From: Pseudoneobacillus sp052180215
GTDB taxonomy: Bacteria > Bacillota > Bacilli > Bacillales > Cytobacillaceae
Direction of reading: 5' to 3'
Assembly: GCF_052180215.1 (NCBI RefSeq)
Contig: NZ_CP197471.1
Coordinates: 1-64,000 of the forward strand
Length of the DNA stretch: 64,000 nt
Shown piece by piece: positions 8,985 to 17,728 of this stretch. Numbering within the stretch: position 1 is the first letter of the stretch; each line of letters starts with the position of its first letter. The notes below the pieces were generated by a model. The model did no database searches. It was not told the DNA's origin and worked only from the letters and a program-made list of their open reading frames with translations. The position numbers were made by a program, and so were the translations under genes.

Positions 8985-9210
8985 ATTGTAGGTACGGTAA
9001 ATGTTTTCTTTAGATTTTTATAGGACACAGGGACCGTTATTTGTGTCAATTACGCTATTTTGGAGGTGCTATAGGACACAGGGTACGCTATTGGCTTATC
9101 ATCGCACAAAAATGGGCACCTTTTACCTCAATTACGGAACGTGTGTCCTATAAGGGTAAAAAAGCACCTATATTTTTATGAATAACGGATTATAGGTCCG
9201 ATAAATGTTT
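8985..9210. repeat. Intergenic repeat cluster with GTGTCC/CGGAAC motifs
   Basis: The 8933-9628 gap has no gene. It holds several copies, in both directions, of a motif that reads roughly TAACGGAAC(G/C)TGTGTCCTAT or its complement TAGGACACAGGGACCGTTAT (9019-9040, 9071-9090, 9131-9154, weaker 9181-9203). The same family appears at 29093-29281. The rest of the gap is AT-rich with no clear feature. Confidence 0.75.
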
Positions 9211-9628
9211 TCTTTTGTTTTTTGCTGAAACAGGCCCTCCTGTTAATTTTGTAAATTAATAGGTCGATCATTTATTTGAACGGGTTAATAAAAAATACTA
9301 GTTTTTTTATGTGGTTAGAAAATTATATTCAGAATAATAAATAAAATTAAAAGTATATTAAAAATAAGGATTTGCATAGAAAAATATCTCAATAAATTCT
9401 ATTCTAATAGAGTGTTTACGGTCTTTGTTTAAATCATTTGGTTTACATAAACCTAGCCAAAATGAAAAGGTGACATGAAATTAGAAAATGGTAAGATACA
9501 ACCAAGCTCATTTTTCATAAATATAAAAAAAGATATAAAAATTTAGAAATAAAATGACCGGTTTTCTTTCGTCTCTTTTTAAATAAAGTGGTAAAATAAA
9601 ATCGTTGATCAAAACTGGAGGTTCTAAC

Positions 9629-10711
9629 ATGAGAACAAAACTTGGTTTATTATACGGAGGAAAGTCAGCGGAACATAAAGTCTCCATGCAAACAGCTATG
9701 GCTGTTATAAAAGCACTTGATTTAGAACAATTTGAAATTCATCCAATTTATATAACAACTGAGGGTCAGTGGGTACGTGGACCTCAATTAATGGGTCCAG
9801 TAGACAACGTAAAGGCCCTTGAATTTTCAGGAGAAGGTCAAGGATCGCAAGCTTCTCTTGCTCCATCATTATTTCAAGTGGAAAAAGAGCAGGGGTCCCA
9901 AGCTTTAGATGTTATTTTTCCACTTTTACACGGACCTAACGGAGAAGATGGAACCGTTCAAGGTCTATTAGAATTATTAAATCTTCCTTATGTAGGAAAT
10001 GGTGTCCTTGCCTCTGCAGCAGGTATGGATAAAGTTATTATGAAAAATATCTTTGCTCAAGCCGGCCTAGCACAAGTTAACTATGTCTCCTTTGTTCGCA
10101 GTGAATGGGAAAAGGAAAAAGAAATAAGCTATTCAAGAGTGGAAGAGCAATTAGGATACCCATGTTTTGTGAAACCAGCTAACTTAGGGTCAAGTGTGGG
10201 AATCAGTAAATGTACAAACCGCGAGGAATTGGAAAAAGCATTTATAGAAGCTTTTCAATTCGACCGAAAAGTTATTATTGAAGAAGGCGTCGTAGCTCGT
10301 GAAATTGAGGTTGGAATCTTAGGAAATGATGAACCTGAATGCTCAGTAGCGGGAGAAATCATCCCTAAAAAGGACTTTTATGATTATAAAGCCAAATACG
10401 AAGACGGAGATACAGCGTTAGTCATTCCTGCCGATATCCCACAGGATACGTATGATGAATTAAAGGAACAGGCTATTAAAGCCTATAAAGCTTTAGACTG
10501 CTCTGGTCTTGTTCGTGCTGACTTCTTCCTCACTCAAGACGGAAAGTTACTAATCAATGAAGTTAATACAATGCCTGGATTTACACCATTTAGCATGTTC
10601 CCTCTACTATGGAAACACACAGGTGTTGAGTACCCGGAATTAATTAAAAAATTAGTCAAACTAGCAACAGAAAGACATGCCGAAAAACAAAACATCAAAT
10701 ATACTTTTTAA
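9629..10711 (+). CDS. ddl: D-alanine--D-alanine ligase
   Basis: Joins two D-alanines for the peptidoglycan stem, in the cytoplasm. The 360-residue protein opens with the conserved LGLLYGGKSAEHKVS and carries the ATP-grasp features: HGPNGEDGTVQG in the N-domain, CFVKPANLGSSVGIS in the ATP-binding part and INEVNTMPGFTPFSM at the catalytic centre. The ATG at 9629 follows CTGGAGG; a frame open eight codons further up lacks a site. It is followed by murF, which uses the product, with 111 bases between them. Alr, making D-alanine, lies about 8 kb further on. Confidence 0.96.
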   Translation: MRTKLGLLYGGKSAEHKVSMQTAMAVIKALDLEQFEIHPIYITTEGQWVRGPQLMGPVDNVKALEFSGEGQGSQASLAPSLFQVEKEQGSQALDVIFPLLHGPNGEDGTVQGLLELLNLPYVGNGVLASAAGMDKVIMKNIFAQAGLAQVNYVSFVRSEWEKEKEISYSRVEEQLGYPCFVKPANLGSSVGISKCTNREELEKAFIEAFQFDRKVIIEEGVVAREIEVGILGNDEPECSVAGEIIPKKDFYDYKAKYEDGDTALVIPADIPQDTYDELKEQAIKAYKALDCSGLVRADFFLTQDGKLLINEVNTMPGFTPFSMFPLLWKHTGVEYPELIKKLVKLATERHAEKQNIKYTF

Positions 10712-10755
10712 TAAAAGAAGCTTATGAATTAGAATACTAGAGAAATAACAACCTA

Positions 10756-10793
10756 AGGTCTGGCCGAATTTGTTGCATCAAATGGTCAGACCT
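10756..10793 (+). terminator. Hairpin between ddl and murF
   Basis: Stem AGGTCTG / CAGACCT with further pairing inside. The following bases (CATTCGTTT) are only weakly T-rich, so it may be an attenuator or a leaky terminator. Confidence 0.5.
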
Positions 10794-10822
10794 CATTCGT
10801 TTATCGATGGAGGCGGGTTTAC

Positions 10823-12199
10823 ATGATTCAAAGATCAGTGAAAGAAGTAGCAAAAATGATTTCCGTTTTGAATGATATCCAATCCTTTGAAGATCAAATC
10901 ATAAAAGGTGTTTGTATTGATTCACGCAAACTTGAAAAAGGTAATTTATTTGTTCCTTTTATCGGTCAAAATATGGATGGTCATCAATTTGTAGAAGAGG
11001 CTATTAAACAAGGAGCAGCGGCCGCACTTTGGCAGAAGAATGTGCCGAACCCACCTGTTCATTTACCGATTATTATCGTAGAGGACACCTTAACGGCTCT
11101 TCAAGAGTTAGCGAAAAGTTATCGACATCAGCTAGACCTAAAGGTAATTGGGGTTACTGGCAGTAACGGTAAGACAACAACGAAAGATATGGTGGCTAAT
11201 CTATTAGCCCTTAAATATAAAGTGCAAAAAACAGTGGGTAATTATAATAATCACATCGGGCTTCCCCTTACCATTCTGCAGTTGAACGAAGACACAGAAA
11301 TGGCTGTCTTGGAGATGGGGATGAGTGGACGTGGAGAAATCGACTTTTTATCGAATCTTGCCAATCCGGATGTAGCCATTATTACCAATATTGGCGAAGC
11401 ACATTTGCTTGATTTAGGGTCAAGAGAGGCGATCAGTGAAGCAAAACTTGAAATCATTAATGGCTTAAAGAAGAACGGTTTAATTGTTTATTTTGGTGAT
11501 GAACCGTTACTTAGAGATAAATTTCAGTCCTATCAGGGGGATGCTACCGTCCAAACCTTTGGGAGAAGCGAACGAAATACCATTTATCCAACGGTTATAA
11601 CATCAGGTGATGTGGGGAGCTCTTTTAAAGTAAATAATAGTGAAGAAGAATTTTATCTTCCTGTTTTAGGAACACATAATATTATGAATTCCCTTGCTGC
11701 AATGCAGGTTGCTGTTTATTTTGACATTCCATATTCCCAACTAAATGAAGGGTTTAAAACGTTAAAACTAACAAATATGAGAATGGAGCTTGTTGAAGGT
11801 GTAAATGGTGAAAAAATTATAAATGATGCCTATAATGCAAGTCCTACCTCCATGAATGCAGCCATTGAGCTGATCACTTATTTACCTGGTTACGAACAAA
11901 AGATCTTAGTACTGGGTGATATGTTGGAACTTGGTCCGAAAGAAGAAGAATTCCATTATCATATTGGGGAGTCACTAAATCCTGAAAGAATTGATTATGT
12001 CTTCACTTACGGAAATTTAGCTAAAAATATTGCAAAGGGTGCGAACAAATATTTTGCCCCAGAACGTGTTTTTACCTTTTTAGAAAAAGAATCATTAGTT
12101 CAAGAATTAAAAAAGAAAACAAATGCTCAAACTTTGGTTTTAGTAAAGGCTTCTCGTGGTATGAAACTAGAAGAAGTAGTAGAAGGATTACAAAAATAA
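10823..12199 (+). CDS. murF: UDP-N-acetylmuramoyl-tripeptide--D-alanyl-D-alanine ligase
   Basis: Adds D-Ala-D-Ala to the UDP-MurNAc-tripeptide, completing the cytoplasmic precursor. The 458-residue protein shows the Mur ligase order: N-terminal domain (GVCIDSRKLEKGNLFVPFIG), ATP loop VTGSNGKTTTKD at about 112-123, the VLEMGMSGRGEI segment, central NDAYNASPTSM and the C-terminal VLGDMLELG. The ribosome site GGAGGCGGG precedes the ATG at the expected distance. Position after ddl matches Bacillus order. Confidence 0.96.
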   Translation: MIQRSVKEVAKMISVLNDIQSFEDQIIKGVCIDSRKLEKGNLFVPFIGQNMDGHQFVEEAIKQGAAAALWQKNVPNPPVHLPIIIVEDTLTALQELAKSYRHQLDLKVIGVTGSNGKTTTKDMVANLLALKYKVQKTVGNYNNHIGLPLTILQLNEDTEMAVLEMGMSGRGEIDFLSNLANPDVAIITNIGEAHLLDLGSREAISEAKLEIINGLKKNGLIVYFGDEPLLRDKFQSYQGDATVQTFGRSERNTIYPTVITSGDVGSSFKVNNSEEEFYLPVLGTHNIMNSLAAMQVAVYFDIPYSQLNEGFKTLKLTNMRMELVEGVNGEKIINDAYNASPTSMNAAIELITYLPGYEQKILVLGDMLELGPKEEEFHYHIGESLNPERIDYVFTYGNLAKNIAKGANKYFAPERVFTFLEKESLVQELKKKTNAQTLVLVKASRGMKLEEVVEGLQK

Positions 12200-12208
12200 T
12201 ATGGTTTT

Positions 12209-12244
12209 AGGCGCCAATTTTTCTCAACATTGAGAGCGGCGCCT
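12209..12244 (+). promoter_or_regulatory. GC-rich hairpin between murF and the hydrolase gene
   Basis: AGGCGCC at 12209-12215 pairs with GGCGCCT at 12238-12244, with inner pairing TCTCAA/TTGAGA. No T run follows, so it may act as an RNA stabiliser or attenuator. It argues against a start codon at 12230 for the next gene. Confidence 0.5.
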
Positions 12245-12271
12245 TACTCTTTCGATGAGTGGTGGAAAATC

Positions 12272-12994
12272 ATGATAGGGTGTCTATGTATACATGGATT
12301 TACTGGTGCTCCATACGAAGTAGCTCCTTTAGCCGATTATTTAGAAAAAAAGACTGATTGGATGATTCGTGTTCCGACCTTACCTGGGCATGGTGAAGTG
12401 TTGCAATTAAAAGGTATAACCTATCAAAAGTGGCTGGAGCATGCCGAATACGAATTACAAGGGCTCTTAGATAATTGTGAACAGGTTTATTGTATTGGCT
12501 TCTCCATGGGAGGTCTAATTGCCAGCTATTTGGCAACTAAATATAAAATAGATAAGCTTGTGCTCTTAAGTGCTGCTGCTTATTATATTAATTTCAAACA
12601 GTTAACAGAAGATATGAAAGAAATGGTTAAGGATACATTAAGAGGGGAAATAAATCAAAACGAACTGTTTTTACGTTATAAAAAGAAGATTACTGCTACG
12701 CCAATAGGGGCTACCATTCAATTTCGAAAATTGGTGACAGAAGTGAGGAGAATCTTACCAGAAGTCACTATTCCAACTTTTATTGCCCAAGGCGAATCAG
12801 ATGGTATCGTTCCTATGAAAAGTGCCCAATTTCTTTTTGAAACGATAGGAGCGAGTAAAAAAGAACTCCTTTATATCCCGAAATCTAAACACCATATTTG
12901 TCATTGTGATGAGAATGAAAAACTCTTTGAAGAAATATTGGCTTTTTTACAAAGTGATGCTTTGGAGGAAAATAACAGAGTGAAGGTCAATTGA
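12272..12994 (+). CDS. Alpha/beta hydrolase, carboxylesterase/monoacylglycerol-lipase-like
   Basis: A 240-residue alpha/beta hydrolase. CIHGFTGAPYE forms the oxyanion region, GFSMGG the nucleophile elbow (Ser), GESDGIVPM the Asp, and SKHHICHCD the His of the triad. It resembles Bacillus carboxylesterases of the YvaK/Est30 type, which cleave short-chain esters. The ATG at 12272 is preferred because the protein then begins two residues before the conserved CLCIHGF strand; the longer frame from 12230 would start within a hairpin. It is soluble. Confidence 0.85.
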   Translation: MIGCLCIHGFTGAPYEVAPLADYLEKKTDWMIRVPTLPGHGEVLQLKGITYQKWLEHAEYELQGLLDNCEQVYCIGFSMGGLIASYLATKYKIDKLVLLSAAAYYINFKQLTEDMKEMVKDTLRGEINQNELFLRYKKKITATPIGATIQFRKLVTEVRRILPEVTIPTFIAQGESDGIVPMKSAQFLFETIGASKKELLYIPKSKHHICHCDENEKLFEEILAFLQSDALEENNRVKVN

Positions 12995-13064
12995 TTGCAA
13001 TTGAGTTTATTTGGTGTTATGATTGAAATCAAAGTGTCTAGAGGAAATTTCTTTTTAAATTTAG

Positions 13065-13096
13065 GGCATACTCCATATGGAGAATGTCTTTTTTGA
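13065..13096 (+). terminator. Intrinsic terminator after the hydrolase gene
   Basis: GGCATACTCC / GGAGAATGTC stem with one mismatch and an ATAT loop, followed by TTTTTT. Confidence 0.8.
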
Positions 13097-13151
13097 TGGA
13101 TAAGAGAGTATAACCATTTAAATTTGATCTTCTTGTAAAGGTCTTATGGTT

Positions 13152-13432
13152 GTCCAGCTCCAGCGCCTAGCCCCTCGAGGGAATAAACCTAAAAATTGTT
13201 TATTTTTGGGAATAAACCAAAAACTGTTTATTTTAGGGAAACATAAAAACCCCTTTTATTCTAAAGAATAAACTAAAGCCCGTTTATTTAATTTGTCATG
13301 AGCCATTGTTTTAAGAAGGCGAAGAAGCCTTCTGACAGCATATGTCTTATGCTTGTCGAGGCTTAACACTAAGGAAACTATTAGTAATCTTCGTGGGAAC
13401 AAATTTGTTCCGATGGCGCTTCCGCTTTTCTT
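13152..13432. repeat. Composite intergenic repeat upstream of cshA
   Basis: The gap 12995-13486 is filled with repeat material. It starts with CCAGCTCCAGCGCCTAGCCC and ends with GGCGCTTCCGCTTTTC, the two ends of a repeat common in Bacillaceae. Between them lie imperfect copies of GAATAAAC.AAAAA.TGTTTATT (13181-13290), a hairpin AGAAGGC/GCCTTCT (13314-13333) and a 16-bp palindrome GGAACAAATTTGTTCC (13397-13412, by eye). Confidence 0.7.
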
Positions 13433-13486
13433 TGTATGATACTAAGGAAAAAAATATAAAAGTTCGACGAAGGAGAATGAAAAATA

Positions 13487-14983
13487 TTGGCAAAGTTTGA
13501 AGAATTAGGCATTAGCCAAGATACGATGAAATCATTAAAACGAATGGGGTTTGAAGAATCAACTCCTATTCAAGCAGAAACAATTCCCGTAGCCCTAACT
13601 GGTGTGGACTTGATCGGACAAGCGCAAACAGGGACAGGGAAAACAGCTGCATTTGGGATCCCGTTAGTTGATAAAATCGATCCAAAGATTAACGGTATTC
13701 AAGGAATTATCATTGCCCCAACTCGTGAGTTAGCGATTCAGGTATCTGAAGAGCTTTACAAAGTTGGTTACGGCAAAAGAGCTCAGGTACTTCCGATTTA
13801 CGGCGGTCAAGATATAAGCAGACAAATTCGTTCTCTTAAGAAAAATCCGCATATTATTGTCGGTACACCTGGTCGTGTGTTAGATCATATCAATCGTAAA
13901 ACAATGGACCTTTCAAAGGTTCATACTGTGATTTTAGATGAAGCAGATGAAATGCTGAACATGGGCTTTATTGAAGATATTGAATCGATTCTTTCTAAAA
14001 CACCTGAAGAACGTCAAACATTACTTTTCTCAGCAACAATGCCAGGACCGATTCGCAAAATTGCTGATCGATTCATGAAAAATCCAGAAGTAATTAAAGT
14101 GAAAACGAAAGAAATGACTGTGCCTCTTATCGATCAATTCTATATTGAAGTTCAGGAAAGAAATAAGTTTGATACGTTAACAAGAATATTGGATATTCAA
14201 TCCCCTGAATTAGCGATTATTTTTGGAAGAACGAAGCGTCGTGTTGATGAACTTTCCGATGCTTTAAACCAAAGAGGATACACAGCTGAAGGAATTCATG
14301 GTGATTTAAGCCAAGCAAAACGTATTTCAGTATTGAAGAAGTTCAAAGACGGTTCAATTGATATTCTTGTAGCAACAGATGTAGCTGCACGTGGATTGGA
14401 CATTTCAGGCGTTACACATGTGTTCAACTTTGATATTCCACAAGATCCTGAAAGCTATGTTCACCGTATTGGTAGAACGGGGAGAGCAGGTAAAGCGGGA
14501 GAAGCAATTACTTTTATTACTCCTCGTGAGAAGTCTTTTTTAGACATTCTTGAAAGAACGACAAAGTCGAAAATGGAGCGCATGAAGCCACCTAGCTTAG
14601 ATGAAGCTTTAGAAGGTCAACAAAAAGCGGCACTAGATAAAATTTTGGCTGCAATTGAAGGAAATAACCTTCAATATTACAAGCGTATGGCTGACCAAAT
14701 TCTTGAGGAGCATGATGCTTCAATTGTAGTTTCAGCTGTGTTAAAAATGCTTACAAAAGAACCGGATACAACTCCTATTAAATTAACAGAAGAAGCACCA
14801 CAACAACGACGTGACAGAAAACCACAAGATCGTGATCGTCGCAGAAATTTTAAGGATTCTAATGGTGGCGGTGCAGGTGCACGAAAAAAAGGTCCATCTC
14901 GTCAAGGTCAAGGCCGTAAACCAAGTGGAAGCGGCGGCGGAAATAGAGATAAATCTTCAAAGCCTAGAAATTTTTCTAGATAA
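13487..14983 (+). CDS. cshA: DEAD-box ATP-dependent RNA helicase CshA
   Basis: An RNA helicase involved in RNA turnover and ribosome assembly in the cold. All DEAD-box motifs appear in order: the Q motif region GFEESTPIQAETIP, AQTGTGKTA (motif I), PTRELA, TPGR, DEAD (motif II), SAT (motif III) and HRIGRTGR (motif VI). A C-terminal region rich in Arg and Gly with a basic end (residues about 430-498) suits RNA or degradosome contact. The 498-residue length matches CshA. The start is TTG, eight to ten bases after AAGGAGA; an ATG just before it is out of frame. Confidence 0.93.
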   Translation: MAKFEELGISQDTMKSLKRMGFEESTPIQAETIPVALTGVDLIGQAQTGTGKTAAFGIPLVDKIDPKINGIQGIIIAPTRELAIQVSEELYKVGYGKRAQVLPIYGGQDISRQIRSLKKNPHIIVGTPGRVLDHINRKTMDLSKVHTVILDEADEMLNMGFIEDIESILSKTPEERQTLLFSATMPGPIRKIADRFMKNPEVIKVKTKEMTVPLIDQFYIEVQERNKFDTLTRILDIQSPELAIIFGRTKRRVDELSDALNQRGYTAEGIHGDLSQAKRISVLKKFKDGSIDILVATDVAARGLDISGVTHVFNFDIPQDPESYVHRIGRTGRAGKAGEAITFITPREKSFLDILERTTKSKMERMKPPSLDEALEGQQKAALDKILAAIEGNNLQYYKRMADQILEEHDASIVVSAVLKMLTKEPDTTPIKLTEEAPQQRRDRKPQDRDRRRNFKDSNGGGAGARKKGPSRQGQGRKPSGSGGGNRDKSSKPRNFSR

Positions 14984-14987
14984 AATA

Positions 14988-15035
14988 GAAAAGCGGAAGC
15001 GCCTTTTTAAGTCTAAGGGGCTAGGCGCTAGAGCT
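14988..15035. repeat. Inverted copy of the repeat ends flanking cshA
   Basis: GAAAAGCGGAAGCGCC followed by GGGGCTAGGCGCTAGAGCT. These are the reverse complements of the two ends of the element upstream of cshA, brought close together. cshA is therefore bracketed by inverted copies. Confidence 0.75.
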
Positions 15036-15050
15036 AAATAGATATGTGAA

Positions 15051-15084
15051 AAAGAACATGAAAAAATTCATGTTCTTTTTTTGT
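15051..15084 (+). terminator. Intrinsic terminator of cshA
   Basis: Perfect stem AAAGAACATGA / TCATGTTCTTT followed by a T run. Confidence 0.9.
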
Positions 15085-15149
15085 GCCATTTTTAAATAAA
15101 ATAGGGAATTCTAAAACGTATAAGTGCGATGCGATAGGAGGCTATTAGT

Positions 15150-16118
15150 GTGACAATTATACGATTTGGATATGTGGCCATGAGTATGGAATTAGAAAAT
15201 TGTTCTCCTTCCCAAACCATGACATTTAGTCAATTCTCTAAGTTAAAGGATCGGGATGCTGCTATTCGGAAGCTCGAAAGGATTGCCGCCTCAAATCTCG
15301 AAAATTGTCTCCGGCTATTGAAGCATAATACGGCGAACGAGATTCATTTTTTTCGGTTAAGCTCCAGGTTAATCCCGTTAGCAGGTCATGAAGAGCTTTT
15401 AGGCTGGAAATATTTAAAGGCGTTAAAAGAGCCTCTGGAGAATATAAAACAGTATCTGTCTGAGCACCCAATGAGGGTAGACTTTCACCCCGACCATTTT
15501 GTGCTGCTAAATTCAACGAAAGCGGAAATATTACAAAATTCAGTGAAAACACTATCCATACATCTTGCTCTATTAAAGGGGATGGGCATACCTCCAGAAC
15601 ACCGTTGCGTTTTGCATGTGGGAGGAGCATATGATGATAAAGAAAAAGCTTTAGAGCAATTTATTCATAATTGGTCTTTGATCCCTACATCTATTCAGAA
15701 TACAGTCATGTTAGAAAATGACGATACGACATTTACTTTAAATGACACCCTCTACCTTTGTGAAAAACTTGGCATCCCTCTTGTCTTCGATTTGCATCAT
15801 CACTTGGCTAACCATGGAGATGAAGAAAATTGGCATGATGAGTGGGAGAGGGTAGTGAAAACCTGGGAGATTTCTTCTTTACCCATTAAAATACATATCT
15901 CTAGTCCAAGATCGGAAAAAGACTTTCGAGCTCATGCGGATTATATTGACCCAGAAATGGTTGATACCTTTTGTCAAAAAATAAAAGGAACCGTGGGCGA
16001 AATTTATTGTATGATAGAGGCGAAGCAAAAGGATGCAGCTTTGTTCCAACTAGCTAAGGATTTACAAGATAATCCTCACTTCGAACAAATCGATGGTTCT
16101 AGTTTTTATATAAGATGA
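15150..16118 (+). CDS. uvsE: UV-damage endonuclease UvsE
   Basis: Nicks DNA 5' to UV photoproducts, starting an alternative excision repair route that protects spores and cells. The 322-residue protein has the TIM-barrel motifs of UvsE: FGYVAMS near the start, FFRLSSRLIPL, MRVDFHPDHF, VLHVGGAYDDKEKAL, LENDD and VFDLHHHL, which together provide the metal ligands. The start is GTG after AGGAGGC. It is a single gene, followed by a tandem repeat. Confidence 0.93.
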   Translation: MTIIRFGYVAMSMELENCSPSQTMTFSQFSKLKDRDAAIRKLERIAASNLENCLRLLKHNTANEIHFFRLSSRLIPLAGHEELLGWKYLKALKEPLENIKQYLSEHPMRVDFHPDHFVLLNSTKAEILQNSVKTLSIHLALLKGMGIPPEHRCVLHVGGAYDDKEKALEQFIHNWSLIPTSIQNTVMLENDDTTFTLNDTLYLCEKLGIPLVFDLHHHLANHGDEENWHDEWERVVKTWEISSLPIKIHISSPRSEKDFRAHADYIDPEMVDTFCQKIKGTVGEIYCMIEAKQKDAALFQLAKDLQDNPHFEQIDGSSFYIR

Positions 16119-16135
16119 AAAACCTTTATTGTCAG

Positions 16136-16446
16136 AATGAACGACAAAATAGGTCGATAATTGGTCAAAAAAGTACATCATAAGGCCAATGAACAACAAA
16201 ACTGTAAAAGTAGAGGTATAAAAAGTATTTCATAAGGCCAATGAACAACAAAACTGTAAAAGTGAAGGTATAAAAAGTATTTCATAAGGCTTATGAACAA
16301 CAAAACTGTAAAAGTGAAGGTTCGAAAAGTACATCATAAGGCTAATGAACAACAATTTTGCAAAAGGAAGGTATAAAAAGTATTTCATAAGGCCAATGAA
16401 CAACAAAACTGTAAAAGTGAAGGTTCAAAAAGTACTTCATGGGTCA
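16136..16446. repeat. Tandem repeat, six units of about 52 bp
   Basis: Units begin at about 16136, 16188, 16240, 16292, 16344 and 16395, giving a period of 52 (last 51). The core of a unit reads AATGAACAACAAAACTGTAA followed by AAGT.AAGGTATAAAAAGTA and TTCATAAGGCC. The copies differ by point changes only, with no spacers. The array fills most of the 371-base gap between uvsE and the rhomboid gene. Confidence 0.92.
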
Positions 16447-16489
16447 ATTAATAGCAGAGACTCAATGGATCCTTAACGAAAGCTATAAA

Positions 16490-17080
16490 TTAGGCTTTTT
16501 TCCTCAATAAAATATAGCCTAACAAAAACCCTGATATTAATCCGAAAATATGACTGGTTATATTTATATTTGGTTGAAGAAACGTCATAATGAGACCAAG
16601 CACAGCGATGGTCATAATTAACTGAGAGTTCTCATGTGAAAGCATTTCTTTTCGAAAAGTCGTAATGGCCAAGTAGAAGCCGAAAAGACCAAAGATTGCT
16701 CCGCTAGAGCCTACATGCATATAGGTAAGGGGCTGAAGGAAAAAGGTAGCAATATTAGCTCCGATACCAGCAAGAAGATAAATCATGATAAATGGCCCTT
16801 TTCCTATCATTCTTTCTAGGGCTGGTCCAAAAAGAACCATGGAAAAACTATTAAATAGTAAATGGGTGAAACCAGTGTGTAAAAAAATGGGAGTAACAAG
16901 CCGCCAATATTCACCGTCTGCTACATAAAGATTGACACCAGAGAATGTTTCATAAATCCAAGATCTTGGAAAGAATGGTACATAACCAACTATAAACATG
17001 AAGAGATTAATGAAAATAAGAATAGAAACCATGGGGTAAAGACGTAGAAAATCCTTCAAACTTTCGGTTCTAGTAAACAT
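16490..17080 (-). CDS. Rhomboid-family intramembrane serine protease
   Basis: A 196-residue six-helix membrane protein of the rhomboid family, matching the position of B. subtilis ydcA next to acpS. HTGFTHLLFNSFSM is the conserved His/Asn region, GSSGAIFGLFGFYL carries the nucleophile Ser, and the catalytic His is in ITSHIFGLISG. The ribosome site GCAGGAGGG lies before the ATG. It is divergent from acpS; only about 70 bases separate the two starts, so promoters must be close together. The substrate is unknown. Confidence 0.9.
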   Translation of the reverse strand: MFTRTESLKDFLRLYPMVSILIFINLFMFIVGYVPFFPRSWIYETFSGVNLYVADGEYWRLVTPIFLHTGFTHLLFNSFSMVLFGPALERMIGKGPFIMIYLLAGIGANIATFFLQPLTYMHVGSSGAIFGLFGFYLAITTFRKEMLSHENSQLIMTIAVLGLIMTFLQPNINITSHIFGLISGFLLGYILLRKKA

Positions 17081-17151
17081 ACAGGCCCTCCTGCAACATT
17101 ATTGATACTATTTATATACAAATGAAAAAACATTTAGAAGGAAGTTGAACA

Positions 17152-17508
17152 ATGATTTTTGGACTAGGTGTCGATATTGTTGAGTTAGATCGTATTAAAA
17201 ACATTATAGAAAGACAACCGAAATTTATACAACGCATTCTAACAAGTAAAGAACAAGTTGTCTTTGAACAATTAAATGAGCAAAGAAAGATTGAATTCCT
17301 AGCTGGAAGGTTCGCAGCAAAGGAAGCTTTTGCAAAAGCAAAAGGTACGGGAATAGGGAAAGAATTATCTTTTCTTGATATTGAAATTGAATCCGATGAA
17401 AAAGGAAAACCATATATCCTATTACCGTTCAAGGAAGGTGTTCATCTTTCTATCTCGCACAGTCGGGATTATGCGATTGCACAGGTGATTATTGAAAAAT
17501 TAGGTTAA
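17152..17508 (+). CDS. acpS: Holo-[acyl-carrier-protein] synthase
   Basis: Transfers 4'-phosphopantetheine from CoA to acyl carrier protein. The 118-residue protein shows the family metal ligands in GLGVDIVELDRI (Asp) and FAAKEAFAKAKGTG (Glu), and the C-terminal HLSISHSRDYAIAQVI. The start ATG follows AGAAGGAAG. The order rhomboid-acpS-ydcC-alr is that of B. subtilis. Confidence 0.96.
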   Translation: MIFGLGVDIVELDRIKNIIERQPKFIQRILTSKEQVVFEQLNEQRKIEFLAGRFAAKEAFAKAKGTGIGKELSFLDIEIESDEKGKPYILLPFKEGVHLSISHSRDYAIAQVIIEKLG

Positions 17509-17598
17509 TAATAGTAAAAATGTTCAAAAATATTTACGCTTGTCATCCATGTCCGTCATAATCCCTCAGGTTGTCTCATATATTCATAGTGAAATAGG

Positions 17599-17690
17599 AG
17601 AGACAAGGCTATGCTTGACCCATAACTATATCTAAGCCCTTCAATCAAAAGAATGGTGAATGGTTCCGCTAGTCTTGTTGTCTCTTTTAA
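17599..17690 (+). promoter_or_regulatory. Possible long-range hairpin between acpS and ydcC
   Basis: AGAGACAA at 17599 can pair with TTGTCTCT at 17678-17685, followed by TTTT. It could end acpS transcripts or regulate ydcC. Evidence is weak. Confidence 0.3.
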
Positions 17691-17728
17691 AATTTACGCT
17701 AGAAATGAGACAAGAAGGGGTTGAAGGA

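Noticed and set aside
16136..16446. Possible CRISPR array
   Set aside because: The units are contiguous 52-base copies without unique spacers, and no cas genes are in the window.
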